DNA from: Legionella_A sp963772805
Lineage (GTDB): Bacteria > Pseudomonadota > Gammaproteobacteria > Legionellales > Legionellaceae
DNA length: 64,000 nucleotides
Direction of reading: 5' to 3'
Assembly (NCBI GenBank): GCA_963772805.1
Contig: CAVYYU010000001.1
Location: 1-64,000, forward strand
Made by a program: the position numbers and the translations under genes. Under the pieces are notes generated by a model that was not told the DNA's origin, did no database searches, and saw only the letters and a program-made list of their open reading frames with translations. Position 1 is the first letter of the stretch. Each line of letters opens with the position of its first letter. Below, piece by piece: positions 15,791 through 26,417 of the stretch.

Positions 15791-18700
15791 AGCGCCTGTT
15801 TTTTAGGATCAACCGATAATTGAAGCCCTTTTTCATCTGCATCATTAATTAAGGCACGTAACTGCAAACCTGCAGCAATGTCCTTACCAAAAATAGTTAA
15901 TAGTTTGACTTGCAGTGCCTTACTCAAGCTCATTTTACTTAAATTGGCATTTAACGCACTCATTTGCTTATTCTGCTTACAGTGCTCACATATTAAAATG
16001 AAGCATTCTTCCCATTCGGAACGCAAAGAGTCAGTCACTGCACGATTATATTGTTGATGAACTGCTTTAATAAGTTCGACCAGTACAGAATCTTTATTAT
16101 TTACTCGTTCAACAATTTTTCTCGCTATTTGCATTGAAAAGCTTTGGTGTGATATTGCATCAAGCAACATTTTTGCAGTTGCCTGGGAATGAGAAATTAA
16201 GAGTAATAACATTTCAGGAGTTTTAACCACTGCAACACTGTTCTCTAACGCATTCTCGTCAAATTTAGGATATTCTAAAATAGCTTGAAGCCCTTCCACA
16301 TCACTGGTGTTATTTTTTAAAAAGTAAACAAGAAATTTTCCAGGAGAAAATGAAGAAGTACTAAATAGCGTTTCGCGAACCTTAACGCTGACCAATTTAT
16401 GAGTGAAAATTTTATAAAAAAATGTTTCATTCGCAGCAAGCGCCGCAAATTTTATTAATTGTTCTTCGTTTAAACTATCTTGACCCAATATAAAATCAAC
16501 AACATACTCAGGAATCATCGTGCCCGGTCGGGCCAGAATTTTGCTAATAAATAATTCAGACTCTGTTTTTGACCGAGATTTGCTAAGCAGAAGGCTCCAT
16601 GCTGCATCATTAATCATGACCGAAGAATCAAGTAGGGCGATAACCACGGCTTCATCACAAAATTGACTCTCAATAATTTCATTAGCAAATACTGCCGAAC
16701 TGTAATTTATCTTTAAAACCGTCTGTAAATCTTGTGCTGACGTTGCTTTTCGGAGAATCATTGGACAAACAATATCATTTATTGAATTCCCGCCTTGAAA
16801 TAAAGGATGAGCCCGCAGCAGAAGTAGCGCTTTAAAATCAGCTTTTACCCCTGTCAGTCCATCATTTAAATCCCCCCCCAACTCTTGGGTCAAGTGACGA
16901 AGCGGCATGCCAAAATAGTCTTCAAGAACCTTAAATTCATTTGAATCTAACCCCCTTAAAAAGGGAGTATTAAGACCGGCTTGCGCCAAACGCAAGATAA
17001 TATTGTTCAATACCCCTAATTGAATTGAATGCTCATGGAGAAAATCAAGACTATTTAGCGGTAGATCAAATTGTCTTTGCAATTCACCAACTTCAAGCCT
17101 TTCTTTAGTCCATTGCCGATTTATATATGCAAAAGCTTGCGCAGCCCTGCTGCATTCAGCAACCTGCACTGCACTAAATTTAGGGAAAAATCGTTTCCAA
17201 TTGAACTTGCTTAAATCGTCAAAACGATGTTGAACAATATAGATCAATCCTTCCATACTTGTTTGCGATAACGCTGTTTTTAACTGTGGAAAATCGGCCT
17301 CACTTCCTGGGCGATAGGGCATCAGCTCTTTTTCAAATAACGCCAGTTTCTCTGGAGTACGCTCTTTTAACCATTTTAATGCTCCCTCTTGCGCTAAAAG
17401 ACTGGAAATTTCTCCATTAAAAAAGCGAACTTGCTCACGCAGCACTTGATAACGCTCACTATTAAGTATATTTTTCGGCCTTTTTCCGCCAACTACCGTA
17501 TCTTGCGTAGTTGCTAACCAGCTATCACTCATTTGTGGTGAATTAATGTGTTGCGCTATGCGCTTTGCTTCTTGGGGCGTAACGATCATGGCATGCAAAA
17601 TACCTTGATGTATGTGATACCAAACAACAAGAGCAGGTTTTAAAAAGGCACCGGTATATTTCTGTTGACCTCGATAGGCTGAGGCATAATTTATACTTGC
17701 TCTTAATTCATTGCTAAATAAATCAGACTTGTCTTCAAAGAAACAGACTTTATTCAAAGGCCAAGCATAGAAGCTCATCGACATTTCATGCATATAAATG
17801 ATTTTTGCGTCACGCAGATCTATTACATGAGTTTCTGCAAGCCTAGAATCAAAAGTTTCATGAATTGCCGCAACTTCCATCTGCGTTTCCCGTTGCATCT
17901 CAGTTTGAATCTCTACTTCCATAGCCAATGCACTTTGTTCAGCAGCTTCATATTCTTGCAAGCAATTAGGTAATGCCTTGGCAATGATTCCCTGAAGACT
18001 TCGCTTTATTTCTTCCTCAGCTCCAGCCGTGAATTTTGCTAATTTAATGCATTCATGCCAACGCATAATTAACGACTCTTGATGATGTTTAAGAATATCT
18101 GCCGTAGCTTGCGGTTTATTCAGCGCCCCATAAAGCTCAAAGAAGTTCACTGAGGGTTTGTCCGCAAAAAAAGAATTAAAAATCTGGGCTAATTCCCTTT
18201 TTTTAGCGGCGTTAGCAGCAGGCACACTATGAATAAATGCCAGACCTCTACTGCGCATCAAATTCGTCATTTGTAATTTTGCCGCAATAAGATTGTCCTG
18301 TAATAAGCTAAGATTATCGATGTTCGCAAATTGCTTGAACAACGCAGCACGTTCAATGTCTTTCAGCTTTTCAGAAACAACAAGTTCCATGGTTTGCTCT
18401 AAACCTAAGCCACGCATCCGCATACTTCCTTGTAAAAAGGCTTGTAAGGATGTTTTTTCATCAGCAAGAACAATGGCATGGGCTTGGAGCGCTTGCGCTA
18501 TATCAGTGCCTAACGTATGGGGTTGATCATAATAGGTAAACCGTTGCTCAGGAGTCGAACCTAACAAACGACTGATTTCTTTTTCATCTGTTGTTTTCAG
18601 AACAATTGGCTTATTCGGTTTGTTAATATCGATCGCACATAAGAGCTGGTTTTTATCAAAATAAAGGATGTGTCTGATCGTTTTATTAGCAGTATTATGA

Positions 18701-21700
18701 TGGAAACGTGCAAGTTCCTGGGCAACAAAGAAATTACTCACCCCTTGGAATTTGGCACAGATATCAATAATTGCGCGTGTACGCTCAGGTGCTTGCGAAC
18801 GCGTCAAAATACGTTCGATAAATTGATAAACATCTTTATAATCAGCACCAGAAATCCGTATATTTTTATTATGAAGGACTTCGATAATGTAGCCATCTGT
18901 ACCTAGAGACGAGGCTTTATTGTATTTAAGGCGCTGATGAAAGGTCGTATGATTTGATGGCGTTCCCGAAACCGCTTGCGCACTGCGATAAAGATCAATA
19001 TGGTTAAATGAATTACTGGAAATTGTTCGGCTGTCTTGTTGAATTTGTCCTAAAGATTGCTCTTGTAAAATAGTGAAAATAAGCGCTTCATTATACTGAA
19101 AATGAGCATGAAGTTTTTTCAGCTGCTCTGGATCGCTTAAATTAACTTGGGTTAAAGTCAAACCTAAAGCACGAGCCAGATGTGCAAATCCCTTGGCCGT
19201 AGGGGTATCATCTAAATGGCGTAAGGCCGAGTTTTGAAACAGCTCTTTGCGTGCTGCAGCGTTCCACTGCTCAATTCTTTGCGTCAGTAATTTTGTGCTA
19301 ACCCCCTTAATAAGCATCATTTGCACTGTATAGTTAATGGACTCCAGTTGATTTCCAAAACGATTACGCTCATTGACAATATTATTTGCCGCATAAGGAA
19401 GAGCCAAAGTTCGCTCTAAAGCACTAAGGTCTTTGCGTTTGGAAGAACCATAATGTTCATTGAGACGACGAGTCAATGTTTGCGGCAACAAGGTAATTTC
19501 TTGCTTGAAAAAGGCAAGTGTCTCTTTTTCTTCCAGATTGGCTTGAACAACAGCTACAGGAATTTTTTTTGCCGTATTGGTGAGGTAGGCGATCAATTCT
19601 GCACTAACCCCATCCCCATAGCGTTGACGCGCATTTTCAATAAATTGACTAAGCGGACTCGTCCTCTCTCTAAGCAGTTTGTTTGCCAGTTCTTTCTTAA
19701 AATCAGTCCAATCATAATCAGGACTAAAGCCAGGCGCGTCTTTAATCAATTGCGGGTCAATTAAGCGAAACAACGCAATTGCATTATGAATTACATCAAC
19801 ACCAATGGGTTGAGTATCTGTTCCCGTATAATTTAGCCGTTTTTTAATCGACAAACCTTGATGCGCCTCATCAATAACACAATCACCATGATGACGCACA
19901 AGACTCGTGATCTTATCTAACCAATAGATTTGTTGTTCCCAGGTCTTATCTGTTTTGCCCTCAGAAAGTAAGAGATCAAGGTATTTAAGCTCTAATGACT
20001 GCATGGCTTCGCCTGTAGTCACAAGGTAACTCTTGTTTGTCGTCACCTCGACAAACAACTTATAAATTTGCTCCAAACGTTCCGGCACAGCATTACTGTC
20101 GCGATTAAAATCAAAACGGTACGCCCGCTTTCCATATAACCGCTGCGAACTACGATTTAAATCTTCATAGTTAGTTTCTAATAAAGCCTGAGGAACCTCA
20201 ACAATAACCAAGTTATCCCCTTGCGCTTTCATTTCAGCAAGAATGGGAAGAATAACCTTCGATTTACCGCCCCCCATGATGATTTTTTCAATTACCGCAT
20301 TAAAACCATGACGTTTATCTGGAACGGCCAATAACTCGTTTAACGCTCTGACTTGCCGATCATGCAACAGGATTTGCTCTTCATGTTGTAAAAGAACTAT
20401 TGCAGGCACATCCAATGCGGGAATTTCCGAGCGTGCCAATAGATCCAACGCCACAACAGCACTGCTTACATCCTGTTTAACCACTGTTTCATGGAGCTTA
20501 CCCCTGATTTTTTCTGCCGATTGATAACAAATGCCCTGAACCAATGCTTGATGAATCACATCATGCAGTTTTTGTGCATTTTGGGGACTTAAACCTGTTT
20601 TCGTAATGGTGTAAGTAAAATCAGCTCGTGTATAAAGTGATAAGAGATCGGCATGCGTTAAAGTTGCCCGAGTTCGTGATTCTTTTTCAACAGTCCATGT
20701 TTGTGCTAATGCAAAATCTTCCGGCCCTTGGTTGGCAAGATTTAATGCCTCATCCCACAATCTTTTCGTTGCTAATTTAAGTTGAGCTGAAGCCTTGATA
20801 GCCGACTCATGCACTGTGCGAACACTATTCATGTCCTCAATTAAACCTATTGCTAATTCTTTTTTTTGTTTTTCAGCATCAATAATTTTCTTACCGGCAT
20901 CTTCTTCTATAGCAAACTCATCCTCTAAGCTATTCGCCGGCTTATTACCTAATACCTCAAGTTTTTGTGCAAGTGCGTCTTGAATCTTTTTATAATGTAC
21001 GATGTATTGATCGACAGAGGTCAATTGAGTATCAATTCCCATTTTTACACTTAAGGATTGCTTTGGCAAAACGGTAGTACTAATTGGTTTAGGGATCTGA
21101 TGCTCATACTCTTTTATAAGCTGTTCAGGTTCCGCCAGCAACGTTGCATACACATCTTTTGCCTGATAAACCTGCAGAGGTGGTACATTGTACCAACGAA
21201 CAATATTTACCAAATCGCCGAATTTTTTATAATAACTATTGATTAAACGTTCATTATTATGTGCTGCCCGATATAAAATATTGCATAAAAATGGAATCTG
21301 AGAATTTTGCTTGTCTAAAGGTACATGACGATTGGCAAGTAAAGTTCGCGTACAAAAATCGAGTAAGGATTTACGAAACGCATGAATCGTTATTTCATTA
21401 ACATTAGAAAGTGCTATGCGCAAATAGGCTGGAAAATGTTCGACAAAATCCTCATCAATCATCGTCGATGAAAGCAGAACCATCGCTCGTTCATAAGCCT
21501 CACTACTTAGACCGTTATTATTCGCCATAAGTTTTTCATATACAGAATCGCCACTCGAAGTCTTCTTCATCGCAGCCGCTTCTGGCAATGATAAATCGAC
21601 CGCGACTAACTCCAAGCTGGTCGACTTGGAAACGATAGGCTTTAACTTTTTAAGTTGCTGTTCTATATGTGCTATTCGTTCCTGTTCAGCAAAAGATAAT

Positions 21701-24700
21701 TCGCCGGTCTTTTCTTGAGCAAGTAAAAATTTTCGCTCCTCCAATAAGGCTTCCAGACTTAAACGTGTCCATTCATAGCCCAGTGCACCTAAGGGTTTAA
21801 AACCTGTGGGCAGTGATTGATGGTAATAATCTAATAAACGTTTGCGTTCAATTGTTGAAAGCTGATATTGATGTTCCAGATGACGCCCCATGGTTTGGAG
21901 GCGCTCAAATGTCTGATAAATTGTTCCAGGAAGCGTTCGTAAAAAACAATCTATTTCTTTATATTGCAATTGAGCATATTCAGAGTTAGCACTGTTATCT
22001 GAATCTGGAGCCTTCAGATCAAATGTCCGGTCCTGCACCAGATAATCGGATAAAAGACTCATGGCCTTAAGTTGGCATGCAACAAAAGGGGGAGTATTTC
22101 TGATGGCATTTTTCTCAGAATTCTGATGTTTATCAACGATATAAGGTAAATCTTTGCACATCCATTTAATGTACTGTAATTCTGCTGGCTCCCCCTTTAA
22201 ACCGCCCAAGCGCTTAATACAATCTTCGAGGGTTTTCCATGCTTTTTCGGGCTGATTAGTAACCAAATACATATATGCCAAATACAATGCATCCGCGGCA
22301 GTATCTGCAATGGGTTCACCATCAACTAATTGGAAACTTGTATAGCGCTCACTGTCTTGATAATTCCATTGCGGCTCTTTAACCGGTGGTGTAGCTTGCC
22401 AAAATTCTTTAAGACTATCCTCGGCAATGACACCACGTTTATCATGGATTACAGGATAAAAGTCACTTTGCACACCAAAATCCAAATCATAAAATCGGCT
22501 TACTGGCACTAAAACACGTTGTTGACCTTTTCCTTGTAAAACAAGACCGGCTACTGAAGCATGAATCGGTGAGGCGATGTTAATCACTTCCTCTTCGGTT
22601 GCGTCATTAATCACAGTCTGGGTGCTTGTATCGATTTGAAAACTTAGACCATAACGAGGTAATTTGACGAAAGCCTTATCTTGATCCCCATAAGCAAGGA
22701 TAAAGCGATTACTTTCAAAGGCATTAAATAGCTGATAATTATCAGGATTAAGTGCACCTACCGAATACACTATCTCTAATCCTTGCTCATCGAGAGGTTT
22801 TCTGATTTTCCCGCCAGTAAGGGAGTAAACGGGAACATTATCACGCGTCAAAATGCCGGTACCAGCAGTAGACGCAGTATGTTTCCAATAGTTCATTGCC
22901 CCATCAGTCAAAAGAGCGGGGAAATCAGTTTGAATTACTCCACCGCGTTGATTCGCATAGTATGCCTCATGATGATGAGTCAAGGCTTGCAGTTCATACC
23001 TTGCTGTCTTACCATTAATAGTCCAATCTTTCTGAACAATAAGCGTATTACCTTGATAAAATAAATGAACATCACCTTCCTGTCTTTGAAGAATAAAATA
23101 ACTACCCGCATGATTCATAAGGCATACGTGTACGTGATGCAAACCCAATTGTTTAATTAATGGATGATTCCGAATCGCCAAGGGCACACCCGCTTTAGCA
23201 AAACCTTTATCAAAAATTTTACCTTTAAGCGCATCAACATGAAGTACGGCGCCTTGATTATCCGCTAGCGAATAATTGGGAAACTTGCCGGTTAACCCAG
23301 GTTGCAAAGACATTCCTGCAGCAACTAACGTACGTTTTACCGCTTCATCCACACGCTGCTCGGGTTGTTGACTGGTAAAAATTTTAAATTTCCCTACAGC
23401 AATGTCTACTTCAACACGATGGGCTCTGTCTTCAAGAATAGAGGGATTGGTATGTCCCATAATATAGAAATAGGATTGCATTGCCTGCTCAAGAAGCTCA
23501 TTTGCTGCGTCACCTTCTTCAATTCGAGCCATAGTGGCTAAGAAAAGGTATTGTTGCAGCACATAAATTACATCAGGTTCTGAGGATAAGGACAATTGCT
23601 TGATAAGATCTTCTTGTACCGTCTTTAAACGTGTGAGTCCTTCGTTCTTATTTAATTGCGCAAAGTAGCGACTTACCAATAAATCCAAACGAAAGAAGAA
23701 CAAAGACTCACGCGTATGTTGCCCATTGTGAGCAAAAAAACGTTTCCCCGTTTGTAAAAAATGATCCAATTGAGGGATGAATTCTGGGTTGGTTAGTGCA
23801 TCAAGCAAAAGTCCTGGTTGGAAAATATTCGCTTCAACATAACGCTGATTATTTACATCATTTAATCGGCTTACATGCAAAGTAAAATAATCCACGGTTA
23901 TTGCAATTTGTAGCGCAGGATTCCCCCTTAGATGACAGTAATCACGAGCAAGAATATCGGATGTTGTGACTTTCTGAGATTCTCGTGTCGCCTTAAATGA
24001 CGTTAATTGAATGGCATTTGCTGTTTTTGACTGAATATGCGTTCCTGATCTAATCGCTGATTCATTAGAAAGATCAATATCTAAAGCCTCATATGCCGGA
24101 GAGTCTTTTAAGTCATATTTGTCCTGCTTCACCGTTGTTGACAACGGTTGATAGGGTGTAAAAATTGCATATAAAGGGGCGATTACTCTAAATTGTTCAT
24201 GAACATATTGAAAAGTCAACGACTTAGAAGAATTCAACTGTTGAGTAAAAAAAGGATTAATAGCACGACGAAGCGCTGATTCATGATCAAGATGTGCTTG
24301 AATTTTATCAATGAGGGGTTTAAATTTTGTATCAAGGAGGTTCGTCTTTTGAAGATGCAATGAAATCATAAATAAAGACTGCAAACCGTTTTTTCTAATG
24401 TCTGTATGCAGTTTTGATGCATCGGCACTATATAAGGTTGCATACAACTTATCTAATTCAGCATTAAGCTGAGACTCTGTTTGCAAAATACGTTGAAAAT
24501 AAAAAAACAAATTAATATCACCATAGACCTCTGGTGCTTTAAAGCGTGCTCTTAAAAGCATTAGGCGCTGGTCAACCTGTGCGTTATTAGTTGCATCGAA
24601 AGGATCACGGTCATGATTATCAATTAAAGTGGCCATCATCATGTCAGTAAACCGTTTAAATGAAGGTAAACCACCACCTTTTTTTCCTGATGAAGTAGCA

Positions 24701-26145
24701 ATCGCTTCATAGGCGTCCACCTGCAATGAAAGCACACTCAAACTTAGGTGATTAAACAAGGGAACTTGGGCTTGGTGCAGCCAGCTATTTCTTAGCTGAA
24801 TTAAGGCATCCTGAATGTTATTCATCTGTTTTAGGAAAACCTGATAGTCTTCCATGGCTTCGGGTGAGTTATCAGTATCAGCGAAAATATCTAACAGCCC
24901 ATTAGGTGTGAGTGGTAAAGACAAAATCAATTTTTCAAGATGTACATATTTAATTGCAGGGTCGTCTAATTTTGCGATATCGGCAATAGTATTTTGCAAA
25001 CGATAAAGAAGTCCCGAATCATTATAAGAACCAACAAGCCTAGGTTTCTGCGAAAAAGAAGTCGCACTACCCGTATAAAATGTCGAACCAGCAAGAGCAT
25101 TATCGCGCAATGTAAATTGCTGAACGACATCGGTGGTTTCGATTGGTGTTTGAATACGACTCCGAGGCGCCTGGTCTACCAATTTTTTTAACTGCGTTAA
25201 TGTGGCAAGATTCTTCTGAAGCTCATGCGCGGTAAACAACTCAGGAATATTTGCTATTTTTAAGCTATTATCAATTGCCAAATAAATTTGATCCGCAACG
25301 GCATTGTTAAAAGCTTGTTTTCTATTAAGGCATGCCGCAACATATTCCTGTAACGAATGCAGTTTAAATTTAAAGATAAAACGCTGATAGTAACCACCTG
25401 TTGGGGAATTAATTTTTAACATTTGATGAAGACTGCGTTGTGTACAGGTACCAGAAAGTTGCCCTCCAGTGTAAGCATGTTTTGGCATACCTTCATCGTC
25501 ATCTATTTCTTTGCCATTAAGGTAACTAATTTGAGGAAAAATCTCTTCATAAAGCACTTTTTTATCAATATTTTTCTTTATATTATGCCTAGAAGCTGGA
25601 ACTATAGCTTGCAAAAGCCGTCCAATAAAATGCTCTAATTCCGCGCTCTCTTTTGCACTTGTCGGAGTAGGTATTGACCAAGATTTTATAGGGTTATAAA
25701 GCTCTTTATCACGGATTGATTTTTTAGAATGATACTCAAGTCCAGACCCTGCATTAAAAACAGTAAAAAAGTACCCATCAGCCCCCTTGGTGAATTGGTA
25801 AACCATCGCATGGCCGCCCTCACTATTTTGCCATCCCCCCGGAATTAATAGGCTTTCTTGTTGTGGTAAATGACTCAGATCCCTGGCAACCCGTTGTGCC
25901 ACTGGTTTCGTACCTACGTCCAAATAGATGTTTTGCATGTCTTTTTCAATTTGATTCAGATATGCCAAATTTTTTAACAACTCACGGTATGATGGAGTAA
26001 TGATTTCGCCGTTTTTATCAAGCAGATCAAAATACTCATTAAGATACGAAATTGCGTTTATAAATGAATTGCCTTGAAGTTTATAAGTACCGGAAAGAAA
26101 TGCATCATTGTGAATATGGGCAAATAATGTAGCATCTATAGTCAT
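15787..26145 (-). CDS. Giant 3,452-residue protein with DUF3638-like SF2 helicase core
   Basis: The central part has a helicase-like set of motifs in order: IIMGGGKSKVILPIL (Walker A, GGGKS at residues 1958-1962), CVIDEAHQGL (DEAH at 2092-2095), SGTP at 2393-2396 and GSMRMRGLG (RMR at 2576-2578). Walker A after MGGG, and an RMR motif where helicases have Q-x-x-G-R-x-x-R, are features I associate with the DUF3638/DUF3645 families, found mostly in large eukaryotic proteins. The N-terminus has GGHAMVYQF (His112), FNAGSG (Asn131) and GGQLSGTCTQRSL (Gln229, Cys234), an H-N-Q-C order like clan CE cysteine proteases; this is a hypothesis. No signal peptide or membrane segment. The long flanks are helical and Leu/Lys/Glu-rich. 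Codon use matches the AT-rich neighbours. It could be a Dot/Icm-type effector. It ends in an ATGA overlap with a small downstream ORF. Confidence 0.85.
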   Translation of the reverse strand: MTIDATLFAHIHNDAFLSGTYKLQGNSFINAISYLNEYFDLLDKNGEIITPSYRELLKNLAYLNQIEKDMQNIYLDVGTKPVAQRVARDLSHLPQQESLLIPGGWQNSEGGHAMVYQFTKGADGYFFTVFNAGSGLEYHSKKSIRDKELYNPIKSWSIPTPTSAKESAELEHFIGRLLQAIVPASRHNIKKNIDKKVLYEEIFPQISYLNGKEIDDDEGMPKHAYTGGQLSGTCTQRSLHQMLKINSPTGGYYQRFIFKFKLHSLQEYVAACLNRKQAFNNAVADQIYLAIDNSLKIANIPELFTAHELQKNLATLTQLKKLVDQAPRSRIQTPIETTDVVQQFTLRDNALAGSTFYTGSATSFSQKPRLVGSYNDSGLLYRLQNTIADIAKLDDPAIKYVHLEKLILSLPLTPNGLLDIFADTDNSPEAMEDYQVFLKQMNNIQDALIQLRNSWLHQAQVPLFNHLSLSVLSLQVDAYEAIATSSGKKGGGLPSFKRFTDMMMATLIDNHDRDPFDATNNAQVDQRLMLLRARFKAPEVYGDINLFFYFQRILQTESQLNAELDKLYATLYSADASKLHTDIRKNGLQSLFMISLHLQKTNLLDTKFKPLIDKIQAHLDHESALRRAINPFFTQQLNSSKSLTFQYVHEQFRVIAPLYAIFTPYQPLSTTVKQDKYDLKDSPAYEALDIDLSNESAIRSGTHIQSKTANAIQLTSFKATRESQKVTTSDILARDYCHLRGNPALQIAITVDYFTLHVSRLNDVNNQRYVEANIFQPGLLLDALTNPEFIPQLDHFLQTGKRFFAHNGQHTRESLFFFRLDLLVSRYFAQLNKNEGLTRLKTVQEDLIKQLSLSSEPDVIYVLQQYLFLATMARIEEGDAANELLEQAMQSYFYIMGHTNPSILEDRAHRVEVDIAVGKFKIFTSQQPEQRVDEAVKRTLVAAGMSLQPGLTGKFPNYSLADNQGAVLHVDALKGKIFDKGFAKAGVPLAIRNHPLIKQLGLHHVHVCLMNHAGSYFILQRQEGDVHLFYQGNTLIVQKDWTINGKTARYELQALTHHHEAYYANQRGGVIQTDFPALLTDGAMNYWKHTASTAGTGILTRDNVPVYSLTGGKIRKPLDEQGLEIVYSVGALNPDNYQLFNAFESNRFILAYGDQDKAFVKLPRYGLSFQIDTSTQTVINDATEEEVINIASPIHASVAGLVLQGKGQQRVLVPVSRFYDLDFGVQSDFYPVIHDKRGVIAEDSLKEFWQATPPVKEPQWNYQDSERYTSFQLVDGEPIADTAADALYLAYMYLVTNQPEKAWKTLEDCIKRLGGLKGEPAELQYIKWMCKDLPYIVDKHQNSEKNAIRNTPPFVACQLKAMSLLSDYLVQDRTFDLKAPDSDNSANSEYAQLQYKEIDCFLRTLPGTIYQTFERLQTMGRHLEHQYQLSTIERKRLLDYYHQSLPTGFKPLGALGYEWTRLSLEALLEERKFLLAQEKTGELSFAEQERIAHIEQQLKKLKPIVSKSTSLELVAVDLSLPEAAAMKKTSSGDSVYEKLMANNNGLSSEAYERAMVLLSSTMIDEDFVEHFPAYLRIALSNVNEITIHAFRKSLLDFCTRTLLANRHVPLDKQNSQIPFLCNILYRAAHNNERLINSYYKKFGDLVNIVRWYNVPPLQVYQAKDVYATLLAEPEQLIKEYEHQIPKPISTTVLPKQSLSVKMGIDTQLTSVDQYIVHYKKIQDALAQKLEVLGNKPANSLEDEFAIEEDAGKKIIDAEKQKKELAIGLIEDMNSVRTVHESAIKASAQLKLATKRLWDEALNLANQGPEDFALAQTWTVEKESRTRATLTHADLLSLYTRADFTYTITKTGLSPQNAQKLHDVIHQALVQGICYQSAEKIRGKLHETVVKQDVSSAVVALDLLARSEIPALDVPAIVLLQHEEQILLHDRQVRALNELLAVPDKRHGFNAVIEKIIMGGGKSKVILPILAEMKAQGDNLVIVEVPQALLETNYEDLNRSSQRLYGKRAYRFDFNRDSNAVPERLEQIYKLFVEVTTNKSYLVTTGEAMQSLELKYLDLLLSEGKTDKTWEQQIYWLDKITSLVRHHGDCVIDEAHQGLSIKKRLNYTGTDTQPIGVDVIHNAIALFRLIDPQLIKDAPGFSPDYDWTDFKKELANKLLRERTSPLSQFIENARQRYGDGVSAELIAYLTNTAKKIPVAVVQANLEEKETLAFFKQEITLLPQTLTRRLNEHYGSSKRKDLSALERTLALPYAANNIVNERNRFGNQLESINYTVQMMLIKGVSTKLLTQRIEQWNAAARKELFQNSALRHLDDTPTAKGFAHLARALGLTLTQVNLSDPEQLKKLHAHFQYNEALIFTILQEQSLGQIQQDSRTISSNSFNHIDLYRSAQAVSGTPSNHTTFHQRLKYNKASSLGTDGYIIEVLHNKNIRISGADYKDVYQFIERILTRSQAPERTRAIIDICAKFQGVSNFFVAQELARFHHNTANKTIRHILYFDKNQLLCAIDINKPNKPIVLKTTDEKEISRLLGSTPEQRFTYYDQPHTLGTDIAQALQAHAIVLADEKTSLQAFLQGSMRMRGLGLEQTMELVVSEKLKDIERAALFKQFANIDNLSLLQDNLIAAKLQMTNLMRSRGLAFIHSVPAANAAKKRELAQIFNSFFADKPSVNFFELYGALNKPQATADILKHHQESLIMRWHECIKLAKFTAGAEEEIKRSLQGIIAKALPNCLQEYEAAEQSALAMEVEIQTEMQRETQMEVAAIHETFDSRLAETHVIDLRDAKIIYMHEMSMSFYAWPLNKVCFFEDKSDLFSNELRASINYASAYRGQQKYTGAFLKPALVVWYHIHQGILHAMIVTPQEAKRIAQHINSPQMSDSWLATTQDTVVGGKRPKNILNSERYQVLREQVRFFNGEISSLLAQEGALKWLKERTPEKLALFEKELMPYRPGSEADFPQLKTALSQTSMEGLIYIVQHRFDDLSKFNWKRFFPKFSAVQVAECSRAAQAFAYINRQWTKERLEVGELQRQFDLPLNSLDFLHEHSIQLGVLNNIILRLAQAGLNTPFLRGLDSNEFKVLEDYFGMPLRHLTQELGGDLNDGLTGVKADFKALLLLRAHPLFQGGNSINDIVCPMILRKATSAQDLQTVLKINYSSAVFANEIIESQFCDEAVVIALLDSSVMINDAAWSLLLSKSRSKTESELFISKILARPGTMIPEYVVDFILGQDSLNEEQLIKFAALAANETFFYKIFTHKLVSVKVRETLFSTSSFSPGKFLVYFLKNNTSDVEGLQAILEYPKFDENALENSVAVVKTPEMLLLLISHSQATAKMLLDAISHQSFSMQIARKIVERVNNKDSVLVELIKAVHQQYNRAVTDSLRSEWEECFILICEHCKQNKQMSALNANLSKMSLSKALQVKLLTIFGKDIAAGLQLRALINDADEKGLQLSVDPKKQAL

Positions 26146-26417
26146 AAAGGAGCTCTTAAATAATAAATTTATATACGCGAATTATAGCGCACCATGCCTT
26201 ATTTATCGACACAAAGATCTCCGGAAAAGCAAGTGAATCAAAAATAAAAACCACTTGACTCGTTTTTAATCTAGATGAGATGCCTTGATACTACAAATTA
26301 TTATCGTTCACAAAGGATCGACTAGGATAAGATATGCAGCTCATCAACCCTAGGCTGTTTGCAAGATCAATAAACTCGTGTAACATCATTAACAAGTCTA
26401 ATTAAGTTAGAAAAATC

